Assembly: GCA_003013855.2 (NCBI GenBank)
Contig: ML058552.1
Location: 4,382,082 to 4,446,081 of the forward strand
DNA length: 64,000 nucleotides
Direction: 5' to 3'
Source of the DNA: Liriodendron chinense
Lineage: Eukaryota; Streptophyta; Magnoliopsida; Magnoliales; Magnoliaceae
Below, one piece after another: positions 32,189 through 44,309 of this stretch (positions within the stretch are counted from its first letter, which is position 1; each line of letters opens with the position of its first letter). Under the pieces are notes generated by a model. The model was not told the origin of the DNA. It did no database searches and saw only the letters and a list, made by a program, of their open reading frames with translations. A program made the position numbers and the translations under genes.

Positions 32189-34242
32189 AGCTATTGGATG
32201 TGGGTATTATTTACCCAATATCCAATAGCCAATGGGTGAGCCCAACTCAAGTGGTGCCTAAGAAATCCGGAATAACCATCGTAGCCAATGCAAATAATGA
32301 ACTCGTGCCAACTAGAGTCACTACCGGTTGGAGAATGTGCATTGACTACAGGAAGCTAAACACTGTCACAAGGAAAGACCACTTCCCCCTACCATTTGTT
32401 GATCAAATTTTAGAACGGTTGGCTGGTCATTCCCACTTTTGCTTCCTTGATGGCTATTCAGTGTACAACCAAATAGAAATTGCCCTTGAAGACCAAGAAA
32501 ATACTACATTCACATGTCCATTCGGCACTTTCGCCTACCGACGAACGCCGTTTGGACTATGTAATGCCCCTGCCACCTTTCAGCGTTGTATGATGAGTAT
32601 TTTTTCTGATATGGTGGGGACCATTCTCGAAGTCTTCATGGATGATTTTTCCGTATTTGGTTGTAGCTTTGATGAGTGCCTTGAGCATTTGAAGTCTGTG
32701 CTGAAAAGATGTGAAGAGAAGAACCTTGTGCTCAATTGGGAGAAGTGTCACTTCATGGTTCAAAAGGGAATTGTACTTGGTCATATCATTTCACAAAATG
32801 GAATCGAGGTGAACAGAGCGAAAATTGATCTTATCTCTAATCTTCCACCACCCAAGAGCATACGAGATATACGGTCCTTTTTAGGACACGCATGTTTTTA
32901 CAGAAGGTTCATAAAGGACTTCAGTTCACTCTCTCGCCCTTTATGTAACCTACTTCAAAAGGAAAATTCATTCGAGTGGAATGAAGAATGTCAAAAGGCC
33001 TTTACAACCCTTAAAGGTATGTTGACATGTGCTCCCATAATGCAACCACCTGATTGGAGCATTCCTTTTGAGATTATGTGCGATGCTAGTGACTATGCTA
33101 TTAGGGCCGTGTTAGGTCAAAGAAAAGAGAAAAAGCCATGTGTCATCTACTATGCAAGTAGAACCCTAAACTCAGCCCAAGCAAACTACACCACTACTGA
33201 AAAAGAACTTTTAGCCGTAGTTTTTGCCTTGGACAAGTTTAGGTCCTACTTGATTGGATCCAAGATCATTATATTCACTGACCATGCTGCGCTTAAGTAT
33301 CTTCTTTCTAAGAAAGATGCTAAACCACGGTTGTTAAGATGGATCCTTCTACTCCAGGAATTCAACATAGACATACGTGATAAGAAAGGAGTAGAAAATG
33401 TAGTAGCTGACCATCTCTCTAGACTTGTCCTCACTGATTCCCCTGAAACGACTGCAATCAATGACATGTTCCCTGATGAACAACTTTTTGCTGTTTCCCA
33501 ATCGCCATGGTATGCGGACATTGCTAACTATCTTGCTACAGGTACAATTCCTACATATTGGAAAAAGCAAGATAAGGATAAATTCTTCACGGAGGTGCGA
33601 AAATTCCTATGGGACGACCCATACTTATTCAAGTATTGTCCCGATCAAATCATAAGAAGATGTGTGCCAGATGAGGAACAACAAAGTATCATCTCCTTCT
33701 GTCATTCTCAGGCATGTGGTGGCCACTTTTCTGCTAAAAAGACCACAGTGAAAATTCTGCAATGTGGGTTTTATTGGCCCACCATGTTCAAAGACACACA
33801 CGAGTTTTGCAAAGCATGTGAACCTTGTCAGAAATTAGGAGGAATCTCCCGTAGAAATATGATGCCACTCAATCCCATCTTAATAATCGAAATTTTTTAT
33901 TGTTGGGGCATCGATTTCATGGGTCCATTCCCATCTTCTTTTGGAAACTTATACATCTTGCTTGCCGTTGATTATGTTTCCAAATGGGTCGAGGCCATCC
34001 CTTGCCGGAATAATGACCATAAAACGGTCATTCGATTTTTAAAAGAAAATATTCTTTCCCAGTTTGGAACACCTCGAGTCATCATAAGTGATGGAGGGTC
34101 TCACTTTTGCAATCGCCCTTTTGAAACCTTAATGAAGAAATATGGCGTAACACACAAAGTGAGCACTCCCTATCACCCACAAACTAGTGGACAAGCTGAG
34201 ATATCTAATAGGGAGATTAAAGACATTTTAGAGAAACGGTGA
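32167..34242 (+). CDS. Element A reverse transcriptase, RNase H and integrase core (691 codons)
   Basis: Continues the polyprotein after the frameshift; it has no start codon of its own. RT: VPTRVTTGWRMCIDYRKLNT, FCFLDGYSVYNQI (Gly-to-Val compared with GYSGY in C), catalytic FMDD at about residues 157-160, KGIVLGHIIS. RNase H: FEIMCDASDYAIRAVLGQRK, TTEKELLAVVFALDKF, FTDHAALKYLL, VVADHLSRL. Integrase zinc domain: HSQACGGHFSAKK ... CKACEPCQKLGG. Core: CWGIDFMGPFP (Asp), VIISDGGSHF (Asp), SGQAEISNREIKD (Glu), all catalytic residues present. A one-base loss in GAGAAACGG near 34237 (GAGAAAACGG in C) ends the frame. No RNase H duplication, unlike B. Confidence 0.93.
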   Translation: MVKAEVVKLLDVGIIYPISNSQWVSPTQVVPKKSGITIVANANNELVPTRVTTGWRMCIDYRKLNTVTRKDHFPLPFVDQILERLAGHSHFCFLDGYSVYNQIEIALEDQENTTFTCPFGTFAYRRTPFGLCNAPATFQRCMMSIFSDMVGTILEVFMDDFSVFGCSFDECLEHLKSVLKRCEEKNLVLNWEKCHFMVQKGIVLGHIISQNGIEVNRAKIDLISNLPPPKSIRDIRSFLGHACFYRRFIKDFSSLSRPLCNLLQKENSFEWNEECQKAFTTLKGMLTCAPIMQPPDWSIPFEIMCDASDYAIRAVLGQRKEKKPCVIYYASRTLNSAQANYTTTEKELLAVVFALDKFRSYLIGSKIIIFTDHAALKYLLSKKDAKPRLLRWILLLQEFNIDIRDKKGVENVVADHLSRLVLTDSPETTAINDMFPDEQLFAVSQSPWYADIANYLATGTIPTYWKKQDKDKFFTEVRKFLWDDPYLFKYCPDQIIRRCVPDEEQQSIISFCHSQACGGHFSAKKTTVKILQCGFYWPTMFKDTHEFCKACEPCQKLGGISRRNMMPLNPILIIEIFYCWGIDFMGPFPSSFGNLYILLAVDYVSKWVEAIPCRNNDHKTVIRFLKENILSQFGTPRVIISDGGSHFCNRPFETLMKKYGVTHKVSTPYHPQTSGQAEISNREIKDILEKR

Positions 34243-34793
34243 ATCCCGATCACAAGGATTGGTCACTTCGGCTTACCGATGCGCTTTGGGCTTATCGTAC
34301 TGCTTTTAAAACCCCTATTGGAATGTCTCCCTATAGAATTGTCTATGGGAAGGTTTGTCACTTGCCTGTGGAGTTGGAACATAGGGCATATTGGGCTATT
34401 AAGAAGATGAATTTCAATTCTGACAAGACAAACTCGTTACGCAAACTACAATTGAATGAACTTGCAGAAATCCGGAATGAAGCTTATGAGAACGCAAGAA
34501 TTTACAAGGACAAGACGAAGATATTCCATGATAAGAATATTCTTCGCAAGACATTCACGATCAATTAAAAAGTCCTCATGTATAATTCTCGCTTACATCT
34601 ATTTTCAGGAAAATTGAGATCTCGATGGACCGGTCCCTACATTGTGCAAACTGTCTATCCATATGGGACTGTCGAGCTGTTGAATCCAAGGAACGACAAC
34701 ATTTTTAAAGCAAATGGGCAGCGATTAAAGCCGTTCTTTAAGAAGTTTCCTTTAGAAGGTATGTCCATACCCCTGAATGATCCTGTGTATTAG
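34239..34793 (+). pseudogene. Element A integrase C-terminal part
   Basis: Continues in a third frame: NPDHKDWSLRLTDALWAYRT, PIGMSPYRIVYGKVCHLPVE, AIKKMNFNSD. A TAA at 34565 replaces CAA found in C, then VLMYNSRLHLFSGKLRSRWT, GPYIVQTVYPYGTVELLNP, RLKPFFKKFP to the stop at 34791. RSRWTGPY is the usual integrase C-terminal turn of the lineage. It would bind DNA and help place the element. Confidence 0.88.
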
Positions 34794-35930
34794 GATGACT
34801 GATCTCCTAGTCTGACGGAGGTATAGAGTAGTTAGGATTAGGATTTTGTTGCTTTGGTTTACTTTTTAGGTTTGTTAAAAGGAGGAGGAATTCCAATTTT
34901 CACCTGTCAGGTACTCTCACTCCTCACTCCCTTTATGTTCACATTGCTCTCATGCTTGTTTACTGCACATCTTTTACATTGAGGACAATGCAAGATTTGG
35001 TTGGGGGGTGTAGGATCACTTGGATAAATCCAGCGTTTTGTAACATTTCAAGTAATTATGTGGAAATTTTTTGATTTTTCTAAAATTCAAAACTCTTTTG
35101 GAAAACGTTGTTTCTATGCATTCAAGATGATATGAGCATAAGAGGAGGAGATATGAAGTGCATGGGGCTGTATGTCTGGAATCTCTCATAGCATAATGGT
35201 TTTATATGTGAATTTCCCTATTTCTGTGATTGATAGAAAATCTGAACATTTTTACACCTAGTCCACATTACACGATTTTCATGGGTTGAAGGGATTAGGT
35301 GATTTATGGATTGGCTAGACTTTGAATTAAGGTATTGAGAAATCAGGCCGGGGTACTTTGTCTATCCTTGTCCATGGGAAAACAATGAAAGATAGGGATT
35401 TCTAAAAATCCTATCTAAATTAAAAGAAAAAGGAAAAGGAAGGTGAAATTGGGAATAATGGAAAAATGGTGGAAAATTCCGATTAGGGCTACCTACTACC
35501 AACCGGGGGATGGTCTACCCGTAACCAAAGCCGGAAATGGGACGTAGTGTGAAAGTCGTCGGAAGGACGGTAAGGCAAATTCCTGTCATTGGCTTGATGT
35601 GGCTCCATGTACCTCGAGTTCTATAGTCTAGATGATCTATGAAGAAGATAATCTTAGAAACTCATGAGATGAATTTTCACTATCCACACTAGATTGAATT
35701 TGTTCAAGTTCTTCTATTTATCAACCAATCAGCGGGAATTTCATATGAATGCTTATCATGTCTTGAGGGATTACAGTTTCAACCTCTGTCACCAAATAGT
35801 TCTAATTCTTACACTTGTATGTCTTGGGATGTATAGAAGAAGGGTTTCTGAAAGAGAGTTGAGTTTTGAAGAATGGGATTAGTTTCACGCATGTTTTGCT
35901 CGGGACTAGCAAAATGCTGGTTGGGGGGTG
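34794..35930 (+). other. 3' untranslated region and polypurine tract of A
   Basis: 1.1 kb without a coding frame of note. ACATTGAGGACAATGCAAG (about 34977) is a small imperfect inverted repeat also present in C. The region ends with GCTGGTTGGGGGGTG (35916-35930), a polypurine-rich primer for plus-strand synthesis directly before the LTR. No env-like ORF. Confidence 0.8.
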
Positions 35931-37450
35931 TGTTGAGCTCTTAATTGTGCATCTTCTAACCCCAATTCATCACTCATTGTGCGAGGTTTGCATGGTTTAT
36001 AGACAAATCTAATGCATGTTTTGTGATTGCAGGTTTGAGAGTGAATTCTGCCTAATTGATGATGAAAAGAGCTGATTTAGAACTTTGGATGAAGACCCAA
36101 GGAGGGCCGAAGGAAGAAAGAAGCAAGGAAAGAAGAAAAGAGAAGAAAGAAAGGAAGAAAACAAGAAGAAAAAGAGACTGACCGGTCTTGACCGGTCGGC
36201 CAAGAGAGCCAGACCGGTCTTGACCGGTCAGCTATGCACACTGGAGTGCATCTAAATAAGCCCGACCGGTCTTGACCGGTTGGCCATGCCTGCTGGACCA
36301 TTGCTGAAGAGGCCAGACCGGTCGTGACCGGTCGGGCAGCCCAGTCCGACCGGTCCAGACCGGTCGGCCATGAGAAAAATCAGAAATTGCTATTCCTGGG
36401 CCGATTTTCTCTGCGCACTGCGTAACTCTTACGCAGATTCTTGATCTTTCTGAAGTTGCGGAGCCTCCCTACTATAAAAGGACACCTAGGGATCGTTCCT
36501 AGGGTATCTAAGAAGGGTTAAAGCAAGCTTGGAGGCGGCAGAAGTGAATCTCGGAGTTCCACAACTCCCTCTAGTTTGTTTCGCTCTTTTTATGAATTTT
36601 TTTAGTTGTTTCATGTTTCCTTGGATCATGAGCAGCTAAACCTCTTAGCTAGGGCTAAGAGGTGAAGCTTGTAGTGGATCCAAGATGTTTCAATTCGTAG
36701 TTAGTGGGTTTTAAGTGTGGAATTCATGATTATGAACTATGGTTTGAAGTTTATACAAGTTTTTAAGTAGTTTTTCTTAGTCTTATGATGACTTATGGAT
36801 GTTTGGGAGGATTACTTAATTTCTTAATTAGTTTGTATCAGTCTAGACCTGTATGATCCGAGGAATCGAAGTGCGCTCTAGTACTATGATCTTCATGAAG
36901 GGACTTCCTACCAAAGTTCTATTTTTATGATTTTCTGAAATATGTATGGACTGTGCATGTGATTTGAATCAAGTTCAAATCCTGATCTAGCCTTGTCTTG
37001 TGACAGGACTTGAGGATGGTTATGATTGTGAACTGGACCTTTTGGAAAGGAGAATGACCTATGCAATTGAGCATGCTCAGCTCAGCCTACATTGAGTGAA
37101 TCTTATGCATAGAACTTACATATGACAGACTGTATGATTTAACAGCTCTATCATCCGACTAGATAGACCTTAATGTCGATTCTAGTTGAGAGAATGAAAA
37201 ACCACAGTGGATTGAACATCAAGGATTGCTACAAGTGGATCCTTGAACTCCTAGTGCCTTTTTTATGATTCTTTACATTCAAATTAGTTTAAAACTGCTA
37301 CTCACATCAATCTTATTCAAAATCTGATCATTAGCTTTCAATAGACACTTTTGGATGTGTTTGTGAAATCCTACATAAGTCCCTGTGGATCGACCTCGGT
37401 CTTACCGAGATAATTACTACATCACAACCCTACACTTGGGGAAGCGAACA
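35931..37450 (+). repeat. 3' LTR of element A
   Basis: 1520 bp, same ends as the 5' LTR, followed by GCGTA. It holds the unduplicated form of the AT-rich segment duplicated in the 5' copy. Confidence 0.95.
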
Positions 37451-38527
37451 GCGTACGGCATTCGAGCAAACTACAACAAATGAGTTCATCACAATCAGCC
37501 CTAGAGCAGCACGATGGATAAGGAAAACAAGATACTTACATCCTCGACGGTCAATCCGTCAATGTCAGCGCGCCAATTGTCCCCAGATACTCGAGAATTC
37601 CGTTGACGGTTTTGCTGATGCCAGTGCATGAAGCGGTATAAAGATGGCTCAACGTCATCTCGTATCCTCAGCGAGAGATGAGCAAAATGATCGTGAAAGC
37701 AGGTCTGGGCAAGGGCAAACATAACGATCAGAGAAAAAAAGAAGACAAATGTCTCCAGGGAAGGTTAAAAAGAATACCTTTACGACGGGCCAGAAACCTG
37801 TGTAGGAACGGCTATTCCGAGAGGTCTTATCTAAACCTAGGAAGATATGAGTCAAGATAGCCCCATTCCAATTGTACGAATGGTGAAGATCCTCAACCAA
37901 ACGAAGAAATTTAGGGTCGATCCTTTCGTTCGCATGACAGAAAAGGAATGACCCAAAGGTGTAAGCAATCATGGCCCGTGCTTTGTGAAGGGCCTCCAGA
38001 TCGGTAGTAGGGGTGACAGTAGCGAAGGTGTTGTAAAACCATCGCAATTTCACTTGGTGGCCCTGGAATTCATCCTCAAGTGAGATGGCACCCACAAGCC
38101 GTAGCCAGTCAGTGGAAGTAATGGGAGCAAGAGAGCCGACGTGGGGAACAACTGCCCCGTGGAATGGAAAGCTAATTTGCATATATATGTCTAAGGGAGT
38201 TATTCCCCACTCGCCACAAGGAAGTTGAAAGGTGTGGGTCTCATCCCGCCACCTCTCACAGAGAGTCGCAAGCAGCATACCGTTGGCGTTATTGTTGTGA
38301 AAGCACAAGGTAAGAAGGCCTGCAAAAGGGGTATCGGCCAAAACACGTTCAAGCAAAGGCTGTGGGTGTTTCACCCAATCATCCCAGAGATCTCGGGTAC
38401 CTCGGCCCTTTATGGAGGGAAGAGGTTGGTGCTCTTTGGCTAAAGAATACATATGAGCCCCTCGGCGAACAATGAAGGCCGGATCATCCTCATCGACTGC
38501 CCTTCGCCCCCTTGTACCATCCGCCAT

Positions 38528-39287
38528 CGAATCCTACAAGCTTCGCAAGGTAAGTCCTTATTCGTTACCCATTAAAATCCAAAGCAAATCATTACCCGGG
38601 AAACCCATGGATTAGGATCTACATTCAAATTCAAAAATCCTATGTCTAAGTCCATGTGTTGCCTAGGATATGTGTTGGCCCCATCGAAAAAAGCAAGGCC
38701 CACCTTAAAGAGGGTTGCATGCCATGACTTAGGAAAGGAAAGTCCATCATCCAAGGACACATTTTGGACAACAAATGCACTCAAATGTCATAAGATCAAG
38801 GGATAAGAATCCAACTTCACATGAGAAATCCCTCTTCAAAGTCCTTATGTGGCCAAGGGCTGGTTCACTTTCCCTACCAAGGCCATGATCCTCATTTAAG
38901 ATGTTTCCATCTCTTTACACATATACATAGACAAACGGGGAATAGAAAGGAAATGGGTCCCCAAGAGCAACTCAAGTGCCTCACCTCAATGAATTGAAAG
39001 GAGCATATAGGCCACTAGAAGAAACATAAGGACCCATTCATGGGTTAACCATGGGCAACCCTATGTGCATCATCTTGATAAAAGTTTTGACTATGAGAGC
39101 ACAACATGGTGGTTTACCCACAAACATATGAATCAAAGAAGCCAATGGTAAAAAAAAAAAAAAAAAATTGATGCACATAGCCCACATGAAGAACCAAGGT
39201 TGGGAATGTCCATGCAAGGAAAAATTTAGGCAACTTATGTGCACCAATTTCTTCACCGAAAAGGGAGACCATTTGAGCACAAGAGGG
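38528..39287. other. Upstream region of antisense ORF 2 (inside B)
   Basis: Non-coding, with a pure A run of 19 at about 39151-39169. Words such as CAACTTATG with CACCAATTTCTT recur in altered form at about 49690, beyond element C, so this region and 49587 onward were contiguous before C inserted. Confidence 0.55.
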
Positions 39288-39292
39288 CATGG

Positions 39293-40877
39293 TGTTGAGC
39301 TCTTAATTGTGCATATTCTAACCCCAATTCATCACTCATTATGCAAGGTTTTCATGTGTTATAGATCAATCTAATGCATAGAATTGTGATTGTAGGGATG
39401 AGAGAGAGGAAGCATCAATTGAAGACTTAAAGATGCCATTTAGAAGCAAAGAAGATCAAAGGACCAAGTGTGAAAGCGTGGAAGAAAGAAGCAAAGAAGA
39501 AAAGAAAAGAAGAAAGAAAAGACACCCAAGACCGATCGTTCGACCGGTCGTCCAAGGCCGAGGACCGGTCGTCCGACCGGTCCGATCACTCAACAAGAGG
39601 GGCCCAGAGGCCACAACTCACTGGACTGTCTAAGACCGGTCGTGCCACCGGTCGTCCACTGTTGTGACCGGTCGTGCGACCGGTCCTTGAATTTATTTTC
39701 TGGGTGGAAAAATCCCAAAAGTCTCTGGACAGATTTTTCACTTTTGAGACCGGTCGTGCGACCGGTCGTCCAGTAGCTCAGACCGGTTGTGCGACTGGTC
39801 GTCTGCGTAATGAAGTGTGTTCTACAAGCTCCGATTTTCTCTGCACACTGCGTAAGCCTGCGCAATTTCTGGAAGATTCTGATGCTGCGGAGCCTCCCCA
39901 CTATAAAAGGACACCTAGGGATCGTTCCTAGTGTATCTTAGAAGAGTTTGAGCAAGGTGGGAGGAGGTGGAAGTGGATTTCGGAGTTCCACAACTCCTTC
40001 TAGTTTGTTTACTGTTTTTATGTTTTTCTTAGTTGTTTCATGTTTCCTTCGATCATGAACGGCTAAACCTCTTAGCCAGGGCTAAGAGGTGAAGCTTGTA
40101 GTGAATCTAAGATGTTTCAATTCGTTTAAGTTGGTTTTAAGATTGGATTTCATGTTTATGAACAATGGTTTGAAGTTTAATTCAAGTTCTAAGTAGTTCT
40201 TCTTAGTCTTATGATGACTCATGGATGTTTAGAGGAAGTACTTGAGTTCTTAATTGTTATGTGTTAGTCTAGACCTGTATGATCCGAGGAATTGGAGTAC
40301 GCTCTATTACTATGATCTTCATGTGGGAATTTCCAACCAAAGTTCTACTTTTCTGGATTTCTAGAGTATGTATGGGACTGTGTATTTGATTTGAATCAAG
40401 TTCAAATCATAATCTAGCTTTGTCTTGTGAAAGGACTTAATGATGGTTATGATTGTGAACTTAGTCTATTGGAATTGGGACTGACCTATGCAATTGAGCA
40501 TGCTCATCCTAGATTGCATTGAGTGATTCATATACATTGATCTTACATATGGCAGATTATTTGGTTTAAATGATCTATCATCCGACTAGATAGATCTTAA
40601 TTTCGATTCTAGTTGAGAAAGTGAGAAATCACAGCGAATTGAGCATCAAGGATTGCTACAAGTGGATCCTTGAACCCCTAGTGCTTTTATTTAATTGATT
40701 ACTTCAGTTTATGTTTAAAATTGTTGTTTACATCAATCTCCTACAAATCTGGTTGTTAGCTTTTCCATAGAAGCTTTTGGATGTGTTTGTGAATTCCTAC
40801 ATAAGTCCCTGTGGATCGACCTCGGTCTTACCGAGATTTATTACTACATCGCAACCCTACACTTGGAGAAGCGAACA
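39293..40877 (+). repeat. 5' LTR of element C
   Basis: 1585 bp. U3 array of GACCGGTCGT words at 39531-39800, longer than in the 3' LTR by about 65 bases because repeat units were gained or lost. TATA 39901-39909, hairpins 40068-40089 and 40821-40835. Confidence 0.94.
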
Positions 40878-40883
40878 AGTTTT

Positions 40884-40901
40884 TAGCGCCGTTGCCGGGG
40901 A
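40884..40901 (+). other. Primer-binding site of element C
   Basis: TAGCGCCGTTGCCGGGGA, one change from the tRNA-Asp-type site TGGCGCCGTTGCCGGGGA. Confidence 0.85.
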
Positions 40902-41448
40902 CTTTAACAATTTTTCACAAATTTCTGAAAATAGTATCTATTTAGGATTTTTAGGAATAGTACTAACTTAGTTTGTTTTGTTTGATTTGTTTTCTTTTTT
41001 AGGGATTTCTAGGAAGCTGAAGAAGACATAAGGACCTCAAGTGCTAAATCAGGTTCTATCTTTCTAACCTTACTCTTCTTCTTCTCCTATTCATTCCTAT
41101 CATATTCATCTCTTGTAGAGTGGGTGGAGATTCCTTTTTGGATCTCTAATAGGTAGGCCCTGTGCCACCTGGATTCCTATTGGTCGGCTCTGCTGTCTTG
41201 GATCACCTTGTGTTCAGAGATTTCTTTTCTCACCTCTGCTCCTCTTTCTTCTTTTTCTGCACTTTTCTCAAAAGATTCAAAGAGTGTGTGGGGAGTTCTC
41301 TGAACCCCTATTGACCAGGAGAAATCGGTCTCTATCCTTGCTTCTGGCCTAGCCATTGCAAGACACCTTGTGCTTCGGTCTTAGAGAAGAGTAAAGAAAG
41401 GAAGGAAGAATTCTTCTTTCCTTTTTGTTTCATTCTTTTTGGTTTTGC

Positions 41449-43152
41449 ATCCCACATTAGGCTCGGGATTCCAATAACCGACTCATTAGTGAAGGGGAAA
41501 TAGTAGAAAGAATTGACAGAGAATCACGTGCTAGGAGACATCTAACTTCTCCAATTTTGTCTGAAAATATGGCTATAAATCAACCTAATCCGATGGTCAA
41601 TCCTAATCTGAGCCAAAACCAAACCGAAACGGGAGAGAATCTGGTTGAGAATGTTCCCCGACCAAGAACATTATGTGATTACTTGCAACCAGCAAAAGCG
41701 AGCACTCCCTCATGCATAATCTTTCAATAAAATGCAGGGAATGTAGATTTGAAACCGGGAGTTATCCAACTCCTCCCAAAATTCCATGGATTAGACAGTG
41801 AAAGTGCCTATCAACACCTTAAGGAGTTTGATGAGGTAATAACCACCATGCACTTTGCAAATGTTACTAATGATGTGGTAAGACTTAAATTATTTCCTTT
41901 TACCCTTAAAGATAAAGCTAAAGGTTGGCTTTATGCATTAAGGCCAAGATCAATTGGTGCATGGACTGATATGCATAAGGAATTCATTAAAAAATTCTTC
42001 CCTACTCACAAAACGAACATGTTGAGGCGCCTTATCATGAACTTTGCCCAAAAGGAAGATGAGACCTTCTTCCAATGTTGGGAGAGGTTTAACGACTTGT
42101 TAAATGCATGCCCACATTATAGCTATGAAATTTGGTGGGTTATAAGCTTTTTCTATCATGGACTGACTTCACCCATGCGTCAATTTGTAGAGATGATGTG
42201 TAATGGGGAGTTCATGAACAAGGAAGCCGATGAAGCATGGGACTATTTGGAGGAAGTGGTTGAGAATGCACAGTCTTGGGATACATCTAAACCAGCAAAT
42301 TCCAAGACTAGCCAAGAAAAAGAAAAACGAGAAATTTATGTCTTATCAGAAGAGGATAGCATACGTGCACGGGTGGCTAGCCTCACAAGAAAAGTTGAGG
42401 CCATGGAATTAAGGAAAGGAGAGACGATTAACTCTAATGACGTTGAAACTGTTTGTGAAATTTTTGCAGGAAATCAACATGCAACACAAGATTGTCCCAC
42501 AATTTCAGCGGTTCAGGACATATTACAAGAACAATCGAATGCCATCAACAGTTATCAACGGTAATTTGGTGCTCCAAACTCAAACACGTTTAATGCTAAT
42601 TGGAAGAACCATCCCAACTTCAGTTGGAGGAATGGACCCACTGCGAATGCAAACAATATCCCTCAAGCTCAACCTATACTAGGTCCATCTCTAGTCATTA
42701 CTCCAAAAGTTATGCTAAAGATGATGTTGGGTGCATTTGTATCGGTTCAAGCTGAGTATAACAAGACTAATTCTCTGAAAATAGATGGGTTCATGCAAGA
42801 GCAATTGAAATTCAATCAAAATTCAACTCAAGCCATCAATGAATTGAAAACCTTAATAGCTAGAGTTGAATCTCACCTCAGTGTTAGGGAGAAAGGCACA
42901 CTTCCTGCCCAACCTTTTCCTAACCCAAGAACCCAATTTGAGATACAAGATGCAGGCTCCTCCTCTCAACATACGAAGCATGTTCAAGCTATTACCAGTT
43001 TGAGAAGTGGGAAAATAGTTGATAAATCTAATCCGGTGAAGGCCCCAAAGCCTAAGGATCCGAAAAATTCCACAAAGGATGATAGCTCAAACAACACTCC
43101 ACAAGAGAAAGAACAAGAAAGGCAATACAAGTCGGTTGCCCCGTTTCCCTAA
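41449..43152 (+). pseudogene. Element C gag
   Basis: Aligned with A, the start codon at 41449 is ATC instead of ATG. The capsid domain is open at 41749-42564 (VIQLLPKFHGLDSESAYQHL, KDKAKGWLYALRPRSIGAW). Stops at about 41728 and 42562 both replace CAA by TAA. The zinc knuckle reads CEIFAGNQHATQDC, so its second Cys is Phe. 42712-43152 holds the spacer (FMQEQLKFNQNSTQAIN, VESHLSVREKGTL), ending at a TAA where A has CAA. Gag cannot be made. Confidence 0.9.
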
Positions 43153-44309
43153 AGGTTGATTTCACCCAAACCTTTAGACAAAAATCTGGAAATATTAGAG
43201 GTTTTCAAGCAGGTGAAGATCAACATTCCGTTGTTGGATGCCATAAAACAAATACCATCATATGCCAAATTTCTAAAGGAATTGTGTACGGTTAAAAGGA
43301 AACACAATGTTCATAACAAAGTACTTTTGACTAAGAATTTGAGCGCTATTATCAAACAAGAGGTGCCTAAAAAATACAAGGATCTGGGTAGTCCAACCAT
43401 CTCATGCATTATAAGAGACTACCGGATTAAACAAGCCTTACTCGATTTGGGGGCAAGTGTGAACCTCATTCCATACTCAGTTTACGAACAACTTGGGTTA
43501 GGTGAATTAAAACCAACCAAAACCATACTCCAACTTGCTGATAGATCCATTCGTATACCGAGAGGAATGATTGAGGATGTTCTAGTCCAAGTTGATAAAT
43601 TCTACTATCTAGTAGACTTTATTGTCTTGGATACACATCCCGTGATAGGTACCGGTGCAAAAATTCCCATCATACTTGGCCGCCCTTTTCTAGCTACTTC
43701 CAACGCAATTATCAATTGTAGAAACGGGCTTGTATAAATGTCCTTTGAAATATGACTCTTGAGCTTAATATATTTGATTTATGCAAACAACCACGGGAGG
43801 TTGATGAGGAGATCCACGAGATAAACTTGATTGAATCATTCGTGGAGGAAACTTTCTCCTCAACATTATATTCCGACCCTTTGGAGGCATGTGTGGCCCA
43901 CTCTCATGAGATAAATGATGACACAATACGAGAGATGGATGCCATGTTAGATGCGATGCCGGTGCTTGATAACAAAATATGGAGGGCCCTATTTGAGCCT
44001 TTGCCCGTAAACGAGAACAAAGCCCTCCCATCCAATATCAAGGCACCAACACTTGACCTAAAACCATTACCAAGTGAGCTGAAATATGTCTATTTAGGTT
44101 GAGATGAGACATATCCGGTGGTGATTTCTTTCCACTTGGATGAGGAATAAGAGAGTAGGCTAATGGCCGCTCTATTAGAGCACAAGAGTACCATTCGGTG
44201 GTCGATTGCGGATCTTAAGGGCATAAACCCACTGATTTGTACTCATCGCATACACCTTGAGGAGAATGCGAAGACATCTAGGCAACCACAAAGATGACTC
44301 AATCCAAAC
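43153..44309 (+). pseudogene. Element C protease and pro-RT spacer
   Basis: 43156-43737 is open with the intact protease box LLDLGASVNLIPYSVYEQLG and VIGTGAKIPIILGRPFL. Stops follow at 43735 (CAA to TAA), 44100 (CAA to TGA region) and 44149. A one-base loss near 43745 shifts the frame. The RT leader has several changes (GAIGWS became STIRWS). Confidence 0.87.

Larger units (their letters stand above)
27241..37450 (+). mobile_element. Element A: near-intact Athila-like Ty3/gypsy retrotransposon (10.2 kb)
   Basis: LTRs at 27241-28788 and 35931-37450 (TGTTGAGCTC...GAAGCGAACA), perfect 5-bp duplication GCGTA (27236-27240 and 37451-37455), tRNA-Asp-type primer site, gag-pro-RT-RNase H-integrase and a polypurine tract. 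Only two single-base deletions (about 32160 and 34237) and one nonsense codon (34565) break the polyprotein. The LTRs differ by roughly 2-3% by eye, so A is younger than B. There is no env-like frame between pol and the 3' LTR. It lies in exon 3 of B's antisense ORF 2. Confidence 0.96.
26962..38527 (-). pseudogene. Antisense ORF 2 of B: plant mobile domain protein, split by element A
   Basis: ATG at 38527 (MADGTRGRRAVDEDDP). Exon 1 is 38527-37778 and ends at GTATTC. Exon 2 is 37704-37540, between CCCAG and GTAAGTATC, both good splice sites. Exon 3 begins at 37470 after TGTAG, is interrupted by A after 15 bases, and resumes at 27240, ending at 26962 (DHDYDEWYLLYG). ERWRDETHTFQLPCGEWGIT followed by PLDIYMQISFPFHG is a plant mobile domain (aminotransferase-like) signature. 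Exon 2 has EPSLYRFMHWHQQ, like EPSLYRCIPCWHQ of antisense ORF 1, so the two are probably paralogues. No premature stop was seen in the exons apart from A itself. Role in the element is unknown. Confidence 0.78.

Noticed and set aside
34794..35930. Env-like ORF of an Athila element in A
   Set aside because: No open frame longer than about 60 codons and no signal peptide or membrane segment.
39531..39800. CRISPR-like array from regularly spaced GACCGGTCGT words
   Set aside because: Repeats are 8-10 bases, irregularly spaced, in the U3 of a plant LTR, with no cas genes.
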